DNA from: an uncultured Dehalococcoidia bacterium | GTDB taxonomy: Bacteria > Chloroflexota > Dehalococcoidia > Tepidiformales > Tepidiformaceae | NCBI GenBank assembly: GCA_938015525.1 | Contig: CALLPC010000005.1 | Span: forward strand, 1 to 64,000 | DNA: 64,000 bases | Direction: 5' to 3' | In this document: piece after piece, positions 33,879-42,423 of the stretch | Position numbering within the stretch: position 1 is the first letter of the stretch | Layout of the letters: each line of letters opens with the position of its first letter | Notes under the pieces: generated by a model | Databases searched by the model: none | The model's input: only the letters and a program-made list of their open reading frames with translations | Told to the model about the DNA's origin: nothing | Program-made: the position numbers and the translations under genes

Positions 33879-34799
33879 GTGCACCTCATCGAAACCGCCG
33901 GGCTCACCCGCCGCTTCGGCGACGTCACCGCCCTCGACGACCTCACGCTGGCCGTCCCGCCCGGCATCACCGGCCTCGTCGGCGCCAACGGCGCCGGCAA
34001 GAGCACCCTCATCCGCATCCTCCTCGGTCTCCTCCCGCCTACCTCCGGCACCGCCCGCGTGCTCGGCTATGACGTCGCCAGCGAAGGCCCCACCCTCCGC
34101 CAGTTCGTCGGCTACATGCCCGAGCACGATTGCCTCCCCGGCGACGTCTCCGCCACCGAATTCGTCGCCCACATGGCCCGCGTCAACGGCCTCCCGGGCG
34201 ACGCCGCCCGCGAGCGCACCGCCGAGACCCTCCGCCACGTCGGCCTCTTCGAAGAGCGCTACCGCGACATCCGCGGCTACTCCACCGGCATGAAGCAGCG
34301 GGTCAAGCTCGCCCAGGCCCTCGTCCACGACCCCCGCCTTCTCTTCCTCGATGAACCCACCAACGGCCTCGACCCCGCCGGCCGCGACGAGATGCTCGAC
34401 CTCGTCCGCCGCACCGGCCGCGAATTCGGCATCTCGATCGTCATGGCCTCCCACCTCCTCGGGGAGATCGAACGCGTCTGTGATGCCGTCATCGTCATCG
34501 ACGCCGGCCGGCTCCTCCGCCAGGGCCCCATCGCCGACTTCACCGCCGTCACCGGGACCCTCGTCGTCGAAGTCGAGGGCGACCCGGCAGCCCTCGCCGA
34601 GGCCCTCCGCTGCGCCGGCCTCCGGGTCGAACGGGACGGCCCCCAGCTCCTCCTGCCGTTCGAAGGCGACGCCGTCCTCGACCGTGTCCGCGACGCCTGC
34701 GCCGACCTCGGCCTCGGGCTCGTCCGCCTCGAGCGGCGCCGCCAGGCCCTCGAAGACCTCTTCCGTCCCCTCCCGGAGGCCGCCCATGCCGGGGCCTGA
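33879..34799 (+). CDS. ABC transporter ATP-binding protein (first of operon)
   Basis: A 306-residue ATPase: Walker A GANGAGKST (about 36-44), signature YSTGMKQRVKLAQAL, Walker B LLFLDEP and the switch His in MASHLLGEIE. A C-terminal domain of about 90 residues follows, as in CcmA/NatA-type exporters. It is the first of four genes with 4-14-base overlaps: ATPase, permease, ATPase, permease. This is the pattern of ABC-2 type export systems for drugs, lipids or antimicrobial peptides. The start is GTG at 33879. Confidence 0.92.
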   Translation: MHLIETAGLTRRFGDVTALDDLTLAVPPGITGLVGANGAGKSTLIRILLGLLPPTSGTARVLGYDVASEGPTLRQFVGYMPEHDCLPGDVSATEFVAHMARVNGLPGDAARERTAETLRHVGLFEERYRDIRGYSTGMKQRVKLAQALVHDPRLLFLDEPTNGLDPAGRDEMLDLVRRTGREFGISIVMASHLLGEIERVCDAVIVIDAGRLLRQGPIADFTAVTGTLVVEVEGDPAALAEALRCAGLRVERDGPQLLLPFEGDAVLDRVRDACADLGLGLVRLERRRQALEDLFRPLPEAAHAGA

Positions 34800-35673
34800 C
34801 GCCCGCGCCGGCGCCATCTACGACCTGGGCTACCGCGCCTACGATGGCCCCCGCCTCGGTCGCGCGGCCGCCGTCCTCGCCCTGTACACCTTCACCCTCC
34901 GCGGCGCCTTCGGCATCGGCCGCCGCACCTCCGCGAAGGTCGTGCCTGTCACGGTCACCGCCTTCGCCTACATCCCCGCCATCGTCCAGCTCGGCATCGC
35001 CGCGCTCCTCGGCAGCCGCATCGAAATCATCGCCCCCTGGAACTACCTCGGCTACAGCGAGGTCCCCGTGGCCCTCTTCTGCGCCGGCGTCGCCCCCGAA
35101 ATCTTCGGGCGCGACCTGCGCTACCGCACCCTCTCGCTCTACTTCTCGCGCGCGCTCCAGCGCACCGATTACGCCCTCGCGAAGACAGCCGCCTTCGTCA
35201 CCGCGCTCGCCGTGCTCACGCTCGGCCCGCTGCTGCTGCTCGCCATCGGCAACGGCCTCGCCAGCGACGACCTTCCCGGGTATCTCGCCGACCACTGGCG
35301 CGAACTCCCCCAGTCCCTCGCCGCCGGGCTCACCATCGCGTTCGTCGCCGGGTGCGGCTCCCTCGCCATCGCCGCCCACACCCCCCGCCGTGCCTATGCC
35401 ACCGTCGGCGTCGCCGCATGGTTTCTCATCACCCTCCCGCTCGCCGGCATCCTCGTCGCAATCGGCGGCGAAATCGGCCGCTTCGCCGCCTGGTTCAGCC
35501 CGTTCGACCTCCTGTACGGCACCGCGCTCGCCATCTTCGGCCGCACGCCCGGCGCCGATTCCATCCAGGGCCGGGCCGACCTCCCGCTGGGCACCTACCC
35601 CCTCCTCGCCGCTGCCCACGCCGCGGTCGCCGCGCTCCTCATCCTCCGCCGCTTCCGGCAGGTCCAGGCATGA
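34786..35673 (+). CDS. ABC-2 type permease (first)
   Basis: A 295-residue polytopic protein with about six membrane segments and no ATP motifs. It begins with a short cytoplasmic stretch containing YDLGYRAYDGPRLGR, common in ABC-2 permeases paired with NatA-like ATPases, and ends RRFRQVQA. The ATG at 34786 overlaps the ATPase gene by 14 bases; the following ATPase starts 4 bases inside its end. It likely forms a channel with one of the two ATPases. Confidence 0.85.
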   Translation: MPGPDARAGAIYDLGYRAYDGPRLGRAAAVLALYTFTLRGAFGIGRRTSAKVVPVTVTAFAYIPAIVQLGIAALLGSRIEIIAPWNYLGYSEVPVALFCAGVAPEIFGRDLRYRTLSLYFSRALQRTDYALAKTAAFVTALAVLTLGPLLLLAIGNGLASDDLPGYLADHWRELPQSLAAGLTIAFVAGCGSLAIAAHTPRRAYATVGVAAWFLITLPLAGILVAIGGEIGRFAAWFSPFDLLYGTALAIFGRTPGADSIQGRADLPLGTYPLLAAAHAAVAALLILRRFRQVQA

Positions 35674-36596
35674 GCCCGCCCGCTCCCCCCGCCATCGAGC
35701 TGCGCGGCGTCTCCCGCTGGTACGGCAACGTCGTCGCCGTAAACGACGTCTCCTTCGAGGTCGGCCCGGGCGTCACCGGCCTGCTCGGCCCGAACGGGGC
35801 CGGCAAATCCACCATCCTCCACATGGCCGCCGGCTTCCTCAGGCCGTCCGCCGGCGAGGTCCGCATCCTCGGCGAACCGGCCTGGCGGAACCCGGGCATC
35901 TACCGCCGCCTCGGCCTCGTGCCCGAGCGCGAGGCCGTCTACGGCTTCCTCACCGGCCGCCAGTTCGTCGAGCTCGCCGCCCGGCTCCACCGCCTCCCCG
36001 ACCCCGGAGCCGCCGCTGCACGCGCCATCGCCCGCGTCGATATGGCCGCCGCCGCTGACCGCCCCTGCGGCGGCTACTCGAAAGGCATGAAGCAGCGCAT
36101 CAAAATCGCCGCTGCCCTCGTCCACGACCCGCAGGTGCTCATCCTCGATGAGCCCTTCAACGGCGCCGACCCCCGCCAGCGCCTCCACCTCATGGACCTG
36201 CTCCGCCGCATGGCCGCCGAGGGCCGCACCATCCTCTACTCCTCCCACATCCTCGAAGAGGTCGAGCGCCTCGCCGATACCGTCCTCGTCATGGTCGCCG
36301 GCCGCCTCGCCGCCTCGGGCGATTACCGCCAGATCCGCGCCCTCATGACCGACCGGCCGCACGCCTTCACCGTCCGCTCCAGCGACGACCGCGCGCTCGC
36401 CGGCCGCCTGCTCGCGGAACCCGCCATCACCGGCATCGCCTTCGAGGACGGCCACCTGGAGGTCCGCGCGACGGCCCTCCTCGCCGCTGCCCGCGCCCTC
36501 CCCGTCGCTGCGCGCGAGGCCGGGGTCACCCTCTACGAAGTCCGCCCTACCGATGAATCCCTCGAACGCGTCTTCGCCTACCTCGTGCGCCGATGA
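35670..36596 (+). CDS. ABC transporter ATP-binding protein (second)
   Basis: The 308-residue ATPase has Walker A GPNGAGKST, signature YSKGMKQRIKIAAAL (Ser-Lys-Gly instead of Ser-Gly-Gly), Walker B LILDEPF and the switch histidine in SSHILEEVE. The C-terminal domain of about 85 residues is divergent from the first ATPase. The start ATG overlaps the preceding stop (ATGA), and the next permease starts 4 bases inside its end. Confidence 0.92.
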   Translation: MSPPAPPAIELRGVSRWYGNVVAVNDVSFEVGPGVTGLLGPNGAGKSTILHMAAGFLRPSAGEVRILGEPAWRNPGIYRRLGLVPEREAVYGFLTGRQFVELAARLHRLPDPGAAAARAIARVDMAAAADRPCGGYSKGMKQRIKIAAALVHDPQVLILDEPFNGADPRQRLHLMDLLRRMAAEGRTILYSSHILEEVERLADTVLVMVAGRLAASGDYRQIRALMTDRPHAFTVRSSDDRALAGRLLAEPAITGIAFEDGHLEVRATALLAAARALPVAAREAGVTLYEVRPTDESLERVFAYLVRR

Positions 36597-37330
36597 ACGC
36601 TGATATCGCCCGCCTGGCCGCCCGTACCCTCCTCGGCCAGCGCCGCACGCTCCTCGTCGTCCTCCTCGCCCTCGTCCCCGTCCTCGTCGCAACCGTCTTC
36701 CGCCTGGCCGCCGGCGCGGACGCCGACCCGGGCCTGTTCACGGCCCGCGACCTCCTCGCCGGGCTCGTCGTCACCACCGTCCTCCCTCTCGTCACCCTCA
36801 TCTTCGCCACTGGCGCCTTCGGCCAGGACATCGAAGACGGGACCATCGTCTACCTCCTCGCCACGCCTGTCCCGCGCCGCGAGATGGTCCTCACCCGCGT
36901 CCTCGTCGCCTGGGCCGCGGCCCTCGTCGTCCTGCTACCGTCCACGCTCCTCGCCGGTGCCATCGCCATCGAGAGCGCCGACCCGGCCATCGTCCTCGGC
37001 TTCCTCGTCGGCGTCGCCGCCGGGGCCTTCATCTACACCGCCGCCTTCACCTGGCTCAGCATCGCCACCGGCCGGGCCCTCGTCGCCGGCCTCCTCTACG
37101 TCTTCCTCTGGGAAGGCACGCTCTCCGGGCTCTTCAGCGGCATCCGGTTCCTCTCCATCCGCCAGTACACGAACGGCATCGCCGGCGCCTTCTTCGACCT
37201 CCCCGGCGATGCCTGGAGCCCGCGCCTCGGGCCGGGCACTGCCTTCCTCCTCGCCGCCCTCGCTGCGGCCTTCCTGCTCTCCCTCGCGGTCCGCCGCCTC
37301 GAGCGCTGGCAACTCGGCGAGTCCGCCTGA
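36593..37330 (+). CDS. ABC-2 type permease (second)
   Basis: A 245-residue membrane protein with about six helices. An intracellular loop contains FGQDIEDGTIVYLLATPVPRREMVLTR, the coupling-helix region seen in ABC-2/GldF-type exporters that touch the ATPase. It ends the four-gene operon. The substrate is unknown. Confidence 0.87.
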   Translation: MNADIARLAARTLLGQRRTLLVVLLALVPVLVATVFRLAAGADADPGLFTARDLLAGLVVTTVLPLVTLIFATGAFGQDIEDGTIVYLLATPVPRREMVLTRVLVAWAAALVVLLPSTLLAGAIAIESADPAIVLGFLVGVAAGAFIYTAAFTWLSIATGRALVAGLLYVFLWEGTLSGLFSGIRFLSIRQYTNGIAGAFFDLPGDAWSPRLGPGTAFLLAALAAAFLLSLAVRRLERWQLGESA

Positions 37331-37353
37331 CGCTGCCGAATAACTGACCGTTC

Positions 37354-37363
37354 AACGCGCGTT
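37354..37363. promoter_or_regulatory. AACGCGCGTT palindrome upstream of phoX
   Basis: Within CCGTTCAACGCGCGTTCCC, 81 bases before the PhoX start, is a palindrome with the AACGNNCGTT form shared with the site at 29543. TTTACCG follows at 37373. Confidence 0.5.
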
Positions 37364-37443
37364 CCCATCCCCTTTACCGCGCCCGCGCACGATCGCCGCT
37401 GGCCCGCACGGCCAGCCCATCACCACGCAGCGAGGTTCCATCC

Positions 37444-39447
37444 ATGTCCCTGGAGCACGACCCGGCAGACCTCCTCCCGGTCGTCGACGACTACCGTTCC
37501 AACCAGTGCTTCGTCCATCCCGAGACCTGCCGCTGGAGCTGCGGGAACCAGTGCGCCCACCCTGCCCCCAACACGAGCGAGAACGAATACTTCGGCGCCG
37601 TCGCCCAGCGGTACATCTCCCGGCGCAAGCTCCTCGGTGTCGGCGCCCTCGCCGCCGGCATGCTCGTCGTCGGCACGCCCTCGCTCCTCTCGGCCCGGCC
37701 TGCCCGCGCCCAGGGCGCTCCCGGCGGCTCCGGCCTCGCCTTCACCCCCGTCAAGCTCGACAGCTCCGACCGCGTCATCGTCCCGCCTGGCTACAAGTAC
37801 GAAGTCCTCATCCGCTGGGGCGACCCCCTCTTCCTCGACCCGGACACGGGCTTCGAACCCGGCAAGCACACCGCCGCCCACCAGCAGCGCCAGTTCGGCT
37901 TCAACTGCGACTACCTCGGCTTCATCCCCCTGGCGAAACACCGGGCCCTCCTCATCGCCAACCACGAATACACCAACCCCGAGCTGATGTTCCCCGGCTA
38001 CGACCCGGAGAACCCGACCAGGGAGCAGGTCGATTACGAACTCGCCGCCCACGGCGTCAGCGTCGTCCACATCGAGCGGCACCGCACCCGCGGCTGGCGG
38101 TACACCCTCGGCGCCTGGCACAACCGCCGCATCACCGGCACCACCCCCACCCGCCTCACCGGCCCGGCCGCCGGCCACCCCTGGATGCGGACGAGCGAAG
38201 ACCCTGCCGGCTACACCGTCCTCGGCACCCTGAACAACTGCGGCGCCGGCATCACCCCCTGGGGCACCGTCCTCACCTGCGAGGAGAACTTCAATCAGTA
38301 CTTCGCCAACAACGACCGGGTCGCCGACCCCGCCAAGAAAGCCGTCCACAAACGGTACGGCCTCCCCGGCGGCGCCAGCGAGCGGAAGTGGGAGCGCTTC
38401 CACAGGCGGTTCGACCTCGCCCAGGAGCCCAACGAAGCCTTCCGCTTCGGCTGGGTCGTCGAATTCGACCCCCACGACCCCGGCTCCCTCCCCCGCAAGC
38501 ACACCGCCCTCGGCCGCTTCAAGCACGAAGCCGCGACCTCCGTCATCGCCAGGGACGGCCGCGTCGTCATCTACATGGGGGATGACGAGCGCTTCGACTA
38601 CATGTACAAGTTCGTCACCGCCGGCACGTACGACCCGAACAACCGCGAGGCGAACTTCACCCTCCTCGAAAGCGGCACCCTCTACGCCGCCAAATTCAAC
38701 GACGACGGCACCGGCGAATGGCTCCCCCTCGTCGCCGGCCAGGGCAAGCTGACCGCTGCCAACGGCTTCGCCACCCAGGGCGACGTCTGCATCAAGACCC
38801 GCATCGCCGCCGACCTCGCCGGGGCCACCAAGATGGACCGCCCCGAAGACGTCGAGGTCAACCCCGCCAACGGCTACGTCTACGCCGCCCTCACCAACAA
38901 CACCCAGCGCGGGACGTCCGGCAGGCCGGGCACCGACGCCGCCAACCCCCGCCCCCAGAACCGCCACGGCCACGTCATCGAGATGATGCCCGCCGGCGGC
39001 GACCACGCCAGCACCAAATTCCAGTGGCGCTTCCTCATGCTCTGCGGGGACCCCGGCAAAGAAAAAGACACCTACTTCGCCGGCTTCGACCCCTCCCTCG
39101 TCAGCCCGATCTCCTGCCCCGACAATATCGCCTTCGACAACCGCGGCAACCTCTGGATCGCCACCGATGGCCAGCCCAACACGTTCAAGAAGAACGACGG
39201 CATCTTCGCCGTCCCCGTGACCGGCCCCGAGCGCGGCTACAACCGCCAGTTCCTCTCCGGCGTCCCGGGCTGCGAGTGCGCCAGCCTCATCTTCAGCGAC
39301 ACCAACGACACCCTCTTCGTCTCCATCCAGCACCCGGGTGAAGGCACCACCCTCGAAAACCCGAGCAGCCGCTTCCCGGACGGCAAAGACCCCCGGCCCA
39401 GCGTCATCTTCGTCATGAAAGAGGACGGCGGCACCATCGGCTCCTGA
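37444..39447 (+). CDS. PhoX-family alkaline phosphatase, Tat-exported
   Basis: The 667-residue protein is of the PhoX/DUF839 type, phosphatases that use Ca2+ and Fe3+ and free phosphate from organic esters outside the cell. A twin-arginine signal SRRKLLG is near residue 58, followed by a hydrophobic stretch ending ARAQG. The long N-region before it is normal for PhoX but here contains four cysteines (CFVHPETCRWSCGNQC). Family segments such as NCGAGITPWGTVLTCEENFNQYF and PEDVEVNPANGYVYAALTNN are present. It is an isolated gene; a PHO box was not recognised. Confidence 0.9.
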   Translation: MSLEHDPADLLPVVDDYRSNQCFVHPETCRWSCGNQCAHPAPNTSENEYFGAVAQRYISRRKLLGVGALAAGMLVVGTPSLLSARPARAQGAPGGSGLAFTPVKLDSSDRVIVPPGYKYEVLIRWGDPLFLDPDTGFEPGKHTAAHQQRQFGFNCDYLGFIPLAKHRALLIANHEYTNPELMFPGYDPENPTREQVDYELAAHGVSVVHIERHRTRGWRYTLGAWHNRRITGTTPTRLTGPAAGHPWMRTSEDPAGYTVLGTLNNCGAGITPWGTVLTCEENFNQYFANNDRVADPAKKAVHKRYGLPGGASERKWERFHRRFDLAQEPNEAFRFGWVVEFDPHDPGSLPRKHTALGRFKHEAATSVIARDGRVVIYMGDDERFDYMYKFVTAGTYDPNNREANFTLLESGTLYAAKFNDDGTGEWLPLVAGQGKLTAANGFATQGDVCIKTRIAADLAGATKMDRPEDVEVNPANGYVYAALTNNTQRGTSGRPGTDAANPRPQNRHGHVIEMMPAGGDHASTKFQWRFLMLCGDPGKEKDTYFAGFDPSLVSPISCPDNIAFDNRGNLWIATDGQPNTFKKNDGIFAVPVTGPERGYNRQFLSGVPGCECASLIFSDTNDTLFVSIQHPGEGTTLENPSSRFPDGKDPRPSVIFVMKEDGGTIGS

Positions 39448-39471
39448 GGCCGCTCACCAGGTCCGCTCAGC

Positions 39472-39510
39472 GAGGGGGCGCGCCGGCCCGGCGCGCCCCC
39501 TCGCCCTTTT
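39472..39510 (+). terminator. Terminator after phoX
   Basis: GAGGGGGCGCGCCGG...CCGGCGCGCCCCCTC is a nearly perfect long inverted repeat followed by GCCCTTTT. Confidence 0.85.
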
Positions 39511-39796
39511 CCTCGAATTCGACGAATCAATCACCGCAGGCGCCGCCGACGCTTGTCTCTTGGGCCGCATGCTGGGCCGAGATGCGCCCGCCGCACATAA
39601 ACGCCGCGCCGCGTGAATCCTTGCCCGAGCCGGGCGGCATTCCGACATAAGAGCGTTGAACGGCCGGGCCGGGCGGGCGTACCCTTCGGCTCTGCCCCAC
39701 CGGGCAGCCGGGGGGACCGGCCCCGGACGTCCTGTCCCCAGCTCGAAGACTTCCACCGCTGCGTCGCCCGCCCCCGAGCGGGAGGAAGGAGTGTGT
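39511..39796. other. Leader region of the DnaA-like gene
   Basis: The 286 bases between the phoX terminator and the DnaA-like start contain no obvious ORF of their own and no TTATCCACA-type DnaA box that I could find. A strong GGAGGAAGGA ribosome binding site is at its end. Confidence 0.4.
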
Positions 39797-41092
39797 GTGC
39801 CGTTGGAACCAGCCGCCAGCGCGAGCAGCGAACCCCGCCACCTCGCCCGTGCGTGGCGCGCCGTCCTTGGCTGCCTCGAGGTCCAGCTCAATCCCCACAC
39901 CTTCGCCACCTGGCTCAAGGGCGCCGTCCCGGGCACCTTCGATGGCCGCACCCTCGTCATCGAAACACCCAACGACATCGCCCGCGACTGGCTCGATACC
40001 AGGCTCCGGCCCGTCATCGAGCGCGCCGTTGCGCAGGTGTTCGGCGAAGTCGAGGTCCTCTTCCGGGGCCCGGGTATCCCGCCGGCCGCTGCCGCCCCCG
40101 GCCGCATCCTCGGCACCGTCGACCCGTCCCTCTCCTTCGACGAATACCAGCCTTCGGAGGGGAACCTCCTCGCCTTCCACGCCATGCGCGACCTCGCCGA
40201 TGCCGTCCCCGGCGCCCTCTCGCCGGTCGTCATCTACGGTCCCCCCGGCCTCGGCAAGACCCACCTCCTCCACGCCGCCGCCGGGGCCGCCAGCCGCGCT
40301 GGCCGCGCCGTCGCCTGCCTCGATGCCGGCACGTTCACCTCCCGCTTCGTCGGCGAAGTCCGCAGCGGCAACGGCGGCGAGTTCCACGAGGCCCTCTCCG
40401 GCCTCGACCTTCTCGTCCTCGATGACCTCCAGCAGCTCGCCGGCCGCCGTGCCACCCAGGAAGCGTTCGCCGCCGCCCTCGATGCCGTCATGCACCGCGG
40501 CGGCTACGTGGCCGTCGCCTCCGAGCAGCACCCCTTCGACCTCGACCTCCTCGACCGGCTCACGTCCCGCCTCGTCCAGGGCATCGTCACCCGCGTCGAG
40601 CCGTTCGACGACGCTGCCCGCCGCGCGTTCATCGAGCGCGTCGCCCGCCGCCACCGCATCGCCCTCCCTGGCTGGGCGGTCGACCGTCTCGCCGCCTGCC
40701 GCGCCCCGTCCGTCCGGCTCCTCCTCGGTGCCGTCAACCAGGCCATCGCCCTGCAGCGCATGGGTCGCCTCACCCTCGACCGCCTCGATGCCGGGGTCGC
40801 CCGCATCGCCATCGCGGAGTTCTCCGGCACCGAACCCACGGCCGACCTCCTCGACCGCATCGCCCGCTACTTCGAGGTCGAAGCTGCCGAGATTGCCGGC
40901 CGCTCCCGGCAGCCCCGCATCGGTGAGGCGAGGGCCGTCGCCGCCGCCCTCCTCCAGGAACAGGGCATGAGCCTCGCGCAGGTCGGCGCCCTCCTCGGCG
41001 GCCGCGACAAGAGCACCGTCAGCGCGCTCGCCCGCAAGGGCCTCGCCCTCCTCGATGCCCACCCCGCACTCCGCCGCCCCAGGTCCGCCTGA
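39797..41092 (+). CDS. DnaA-like AAA+ ATPase
   Basis: A 431-residue protein with DnaA architecture: an N-terminal domain containing LNPHTFATWLKG, the AAA+ core with Walker A GPPGLGKTHLLH (canonical DnaA has GGVGLGKTHLLH) and Walker B LLVLDDLQQLAG, and a C-terminal domain IV with GGRDKSTVSA where DnaA has GRDHTTV. The altered signature and Walker A, and the lack of dnaN or recF neighbours, make this a paralogue or a divergent DnaA rather than the standard initiator. The GTG at 39797 has GGAGGAAGGA six bases upstream. Confidence 0.82.
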   Translation: MPLEPAASASSEPRHLARAWRAVLGCLEVQLNPHTFATWLKGAVPGTFDGRTLVIETPNDIARDWLDTRLRPVIERAVAQVFGEVEVLFRGPGIPPAAAAPGRILGTVDPSLSFDEYQPSEGNLLAFHAMRDLADAVPGALSPVVIYGPPGLGKTHLLHAAAGAASRAGRAVACLDAGTFTSRFVGEVRSGNGGEFHEALSGLDLLVLDDLQQLAGRRATQEAFAAALDAVMHRGGYVAVASEQHPFDLDLLDRLTSRLVQGIVTRVEPFDDAARRAFIERVARRHRIALPGWAVDRLAACRAPSVRLLLGAVNQAIALQRMGRLTLDRLDAGVARIAIAEFSGTEPTADLLDRIARYFEVEAAEIAGRSRQPRIGEARAVAAALLQEQGMSLAQVGALLGGRDKSTVSALARKGLALLDAHPALRRPRSA

Positions 41093-41120
41093 ACGGTGAT
41101 CACCCCCGCCCCGGCCAGCG

Positions 41121-41126
41121 TAGGAT
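41121..41126 (+). promoter_or_regulatory. -10 box of the ECF sigma gene, leaderless spacing
   Basis: TAGGAT ends 6 bases before the GTG at 41133. Confidence 0.5.
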
Positions 41127-41132
41127 CCCGGC

Positions 41133-41693
41133 GTGAACGCCATCGCCGACGACCTTTCCGCCGTCCGCGCCCTCGCTCGCGGCGACGAAGCCGCCCTCGG
41201 CGCCCTCTACGACCGCTACGCCCGCCCCTGTTACGCCTTCGCCATCCGCATGCTCGGCTCGGAAGCGGACGCCGAAGAAGTCCTCCAGGAGACCTTCCTG
41301 CGCGCCTGGCGGAACGCCGCCGCCTACGACCCGTCCCGCGCCAGCCTCTCGAGCTGGCTCCTCGCCATCACCCGCAACCTGTGCATCGACGAGCTCCGCC
41401 GCCGGCGCCGGAACCTCCCCGCCGCGCCGCTCGACCCCACCGCACCGCTGCCAGCCAGCGAACGTACCGATACGGCCGCCGAGCAGGCGCTCGATGCCGA
41501 ACGCGTGCGCGCCGCCCTCGCCAGCCTGCCCGGAGAGCAGCGCTCCGCCATCGAGCTGGTCTACTACCATGGGCTCACCAGCAGCGAAGTCGGCCGGCTC
41601 CTCGGGGTGCCCCCGGCCACCGTCCGGAGCCGCCTCCGCCTCGGGCTCCTGAAACTCGCCGGCATCCTCCGCCCGGGAGAACCCCACCCATGA
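41133..41693 (+). CDS. ECF-family RNA polymerase sigma factor
   Basis: The 186-residue protein has region 2 (YDRYARPCYAFAIRMLGSEADAEEVLQETFLRAW, about 28-61) and region 4 (LPGEQRSAIELVYYHGLTSSEVGRLLGVPPATVRSRL, about 130-168). Sequence and the downstream zinc anti-sigma gene point to the SigK/RpoE-like ECF group. The GTG at 41133 follows TAGGAT by 6 bases, predicting a leaderless message. Its stop overlaps the anti-sigma start as ATGA. Confidence 0.93.
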   Translation: MNAIADDLSAVRALARGDEAALGALYDRYARPCYAFAIRMLGSEADAEEVLQETFLRAWRNAAAYDPSRASLSSWLLAITRNLCIDELRRRRRNLPAAPLDPTAPLPASERTDTAAEQALDAERVRAALASLPGEQRSAIELVYYHGLTSSEVGRLLGVPPATVRSRLRLGLLKLAGILRPGEPHP

Positions 41694-42415
41694 CGCAGCC
41701 CCCCGGCCACCCCATCGATCACCTCCCCGAGCTCGCCCTCGGCGTTCTCCCCGCGGCTGAAGCCGGCCCCGTCCGGGCGCACCTCGACGCATGCAGCGCC
41801 TGCCGTGAAGAGTTCGACGAGCTCGCCCGCGTCGCGGCCCTCCTGCCGCTCGCTGCCGAGGCGCCCGCTCCCGCCCCGGCGACGCGAGAAGCGCTCCTGC
41901 GCCGCGCCCGCGCCGAGCGGCCCCGCCCGGGCTCCCGGGCCGCTCCCCCGCGCTGGGCCCTCGAGCTCGCGGCTGGCCTGCTTCTCCTCGCCGCAGGCGG
42001 CCTCGTCGGCTGGCTCGCCGCCCCGCCCGGCCGCGGCGGCGATGAAACCCTGGCGGCCCGGGAAGCCCTCCTCGCCGCCGCAGCCCGCGGCGAGACCCTC
42101 CGCGCAGAGGCCTCCAGCGCCGCAGGCATCCGCGCCAGCGTCCTCCTCGCCCCGTCTGCCGGCCTCGCCGCGGCCGTCCTCGAGGGCCTCCCGCCGCCGC
42201 CCCCCGGCCGGGCCTACCAGGGCTGGCTGCTCGAAGGCCGGGCTGCCCGGCCCGCCGGCCTCCTCCCCGGCGACGGCGCCCTCTTCCTCGCCCCCGGTGC
42301 GGACCTCCGGCGCTTCACCGCCTTCGCCGTCACCCTCGAGGCCGCCGGCGGCGCCGCCGCACCGACCGGCGACCCCCTCATCGTCGTCCCGTTCGCCCTC
42401 GCCGCCAGCCGCTGA
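41690..42415 (+). CDS. Anti-sigma factor, RskA-like with zinc-binding N-terminus
   Basis: The 241-residue membrane protein has an HxxxCxxC motif (HLDACSACREEF, about 30-41), which is the zinc anti-sigma (ZAS) fold binding the sigma factor. One transmembrane helix (about 90-112) is followed by an extracytoplasmic RskA-type domain (about 120-240) containing GRAYQGWLLEGRAARPAGLLPGDGA. Signals outside the cell would lead to cleavage or release of the sigma factor. It is coupled to the upstream sigma gene by ATGA. Confidence 0.88.
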   Translation: MTQPPGHPIDHLPELALGVLPAAEAGPVRAHLDACSACREEFDELARVAALLPLAAEAPAPAPATREALLRRARAERPRPGSRAAPPRWALELAAGLLLLAAGGLVGWLAAPPGRGGDETLAAREALLAAAARGETLRAEASSAAGIRASVLLAPSAGLAAAVLEGLPPPPPGRAYQGWLLEGRAARPAGLLPGDGALFLAPGADLRRFTAFAVTLEAAGGAAAPTGDPLIVVPFALAASR

Positions 42416-42423
42416 GCGCCCGC

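Noticed and set aside
37420-39333. 637-codon minus-strand ORF opposite phoX
   Set aside because: Antisense shadow of a clear Tat-exported PhoX.
39511-39796. Possible replication origin beside the DnaA-like gene
   Set aside because: No DnaA boxes, AT-rich unwinding region or dnaN were seen.
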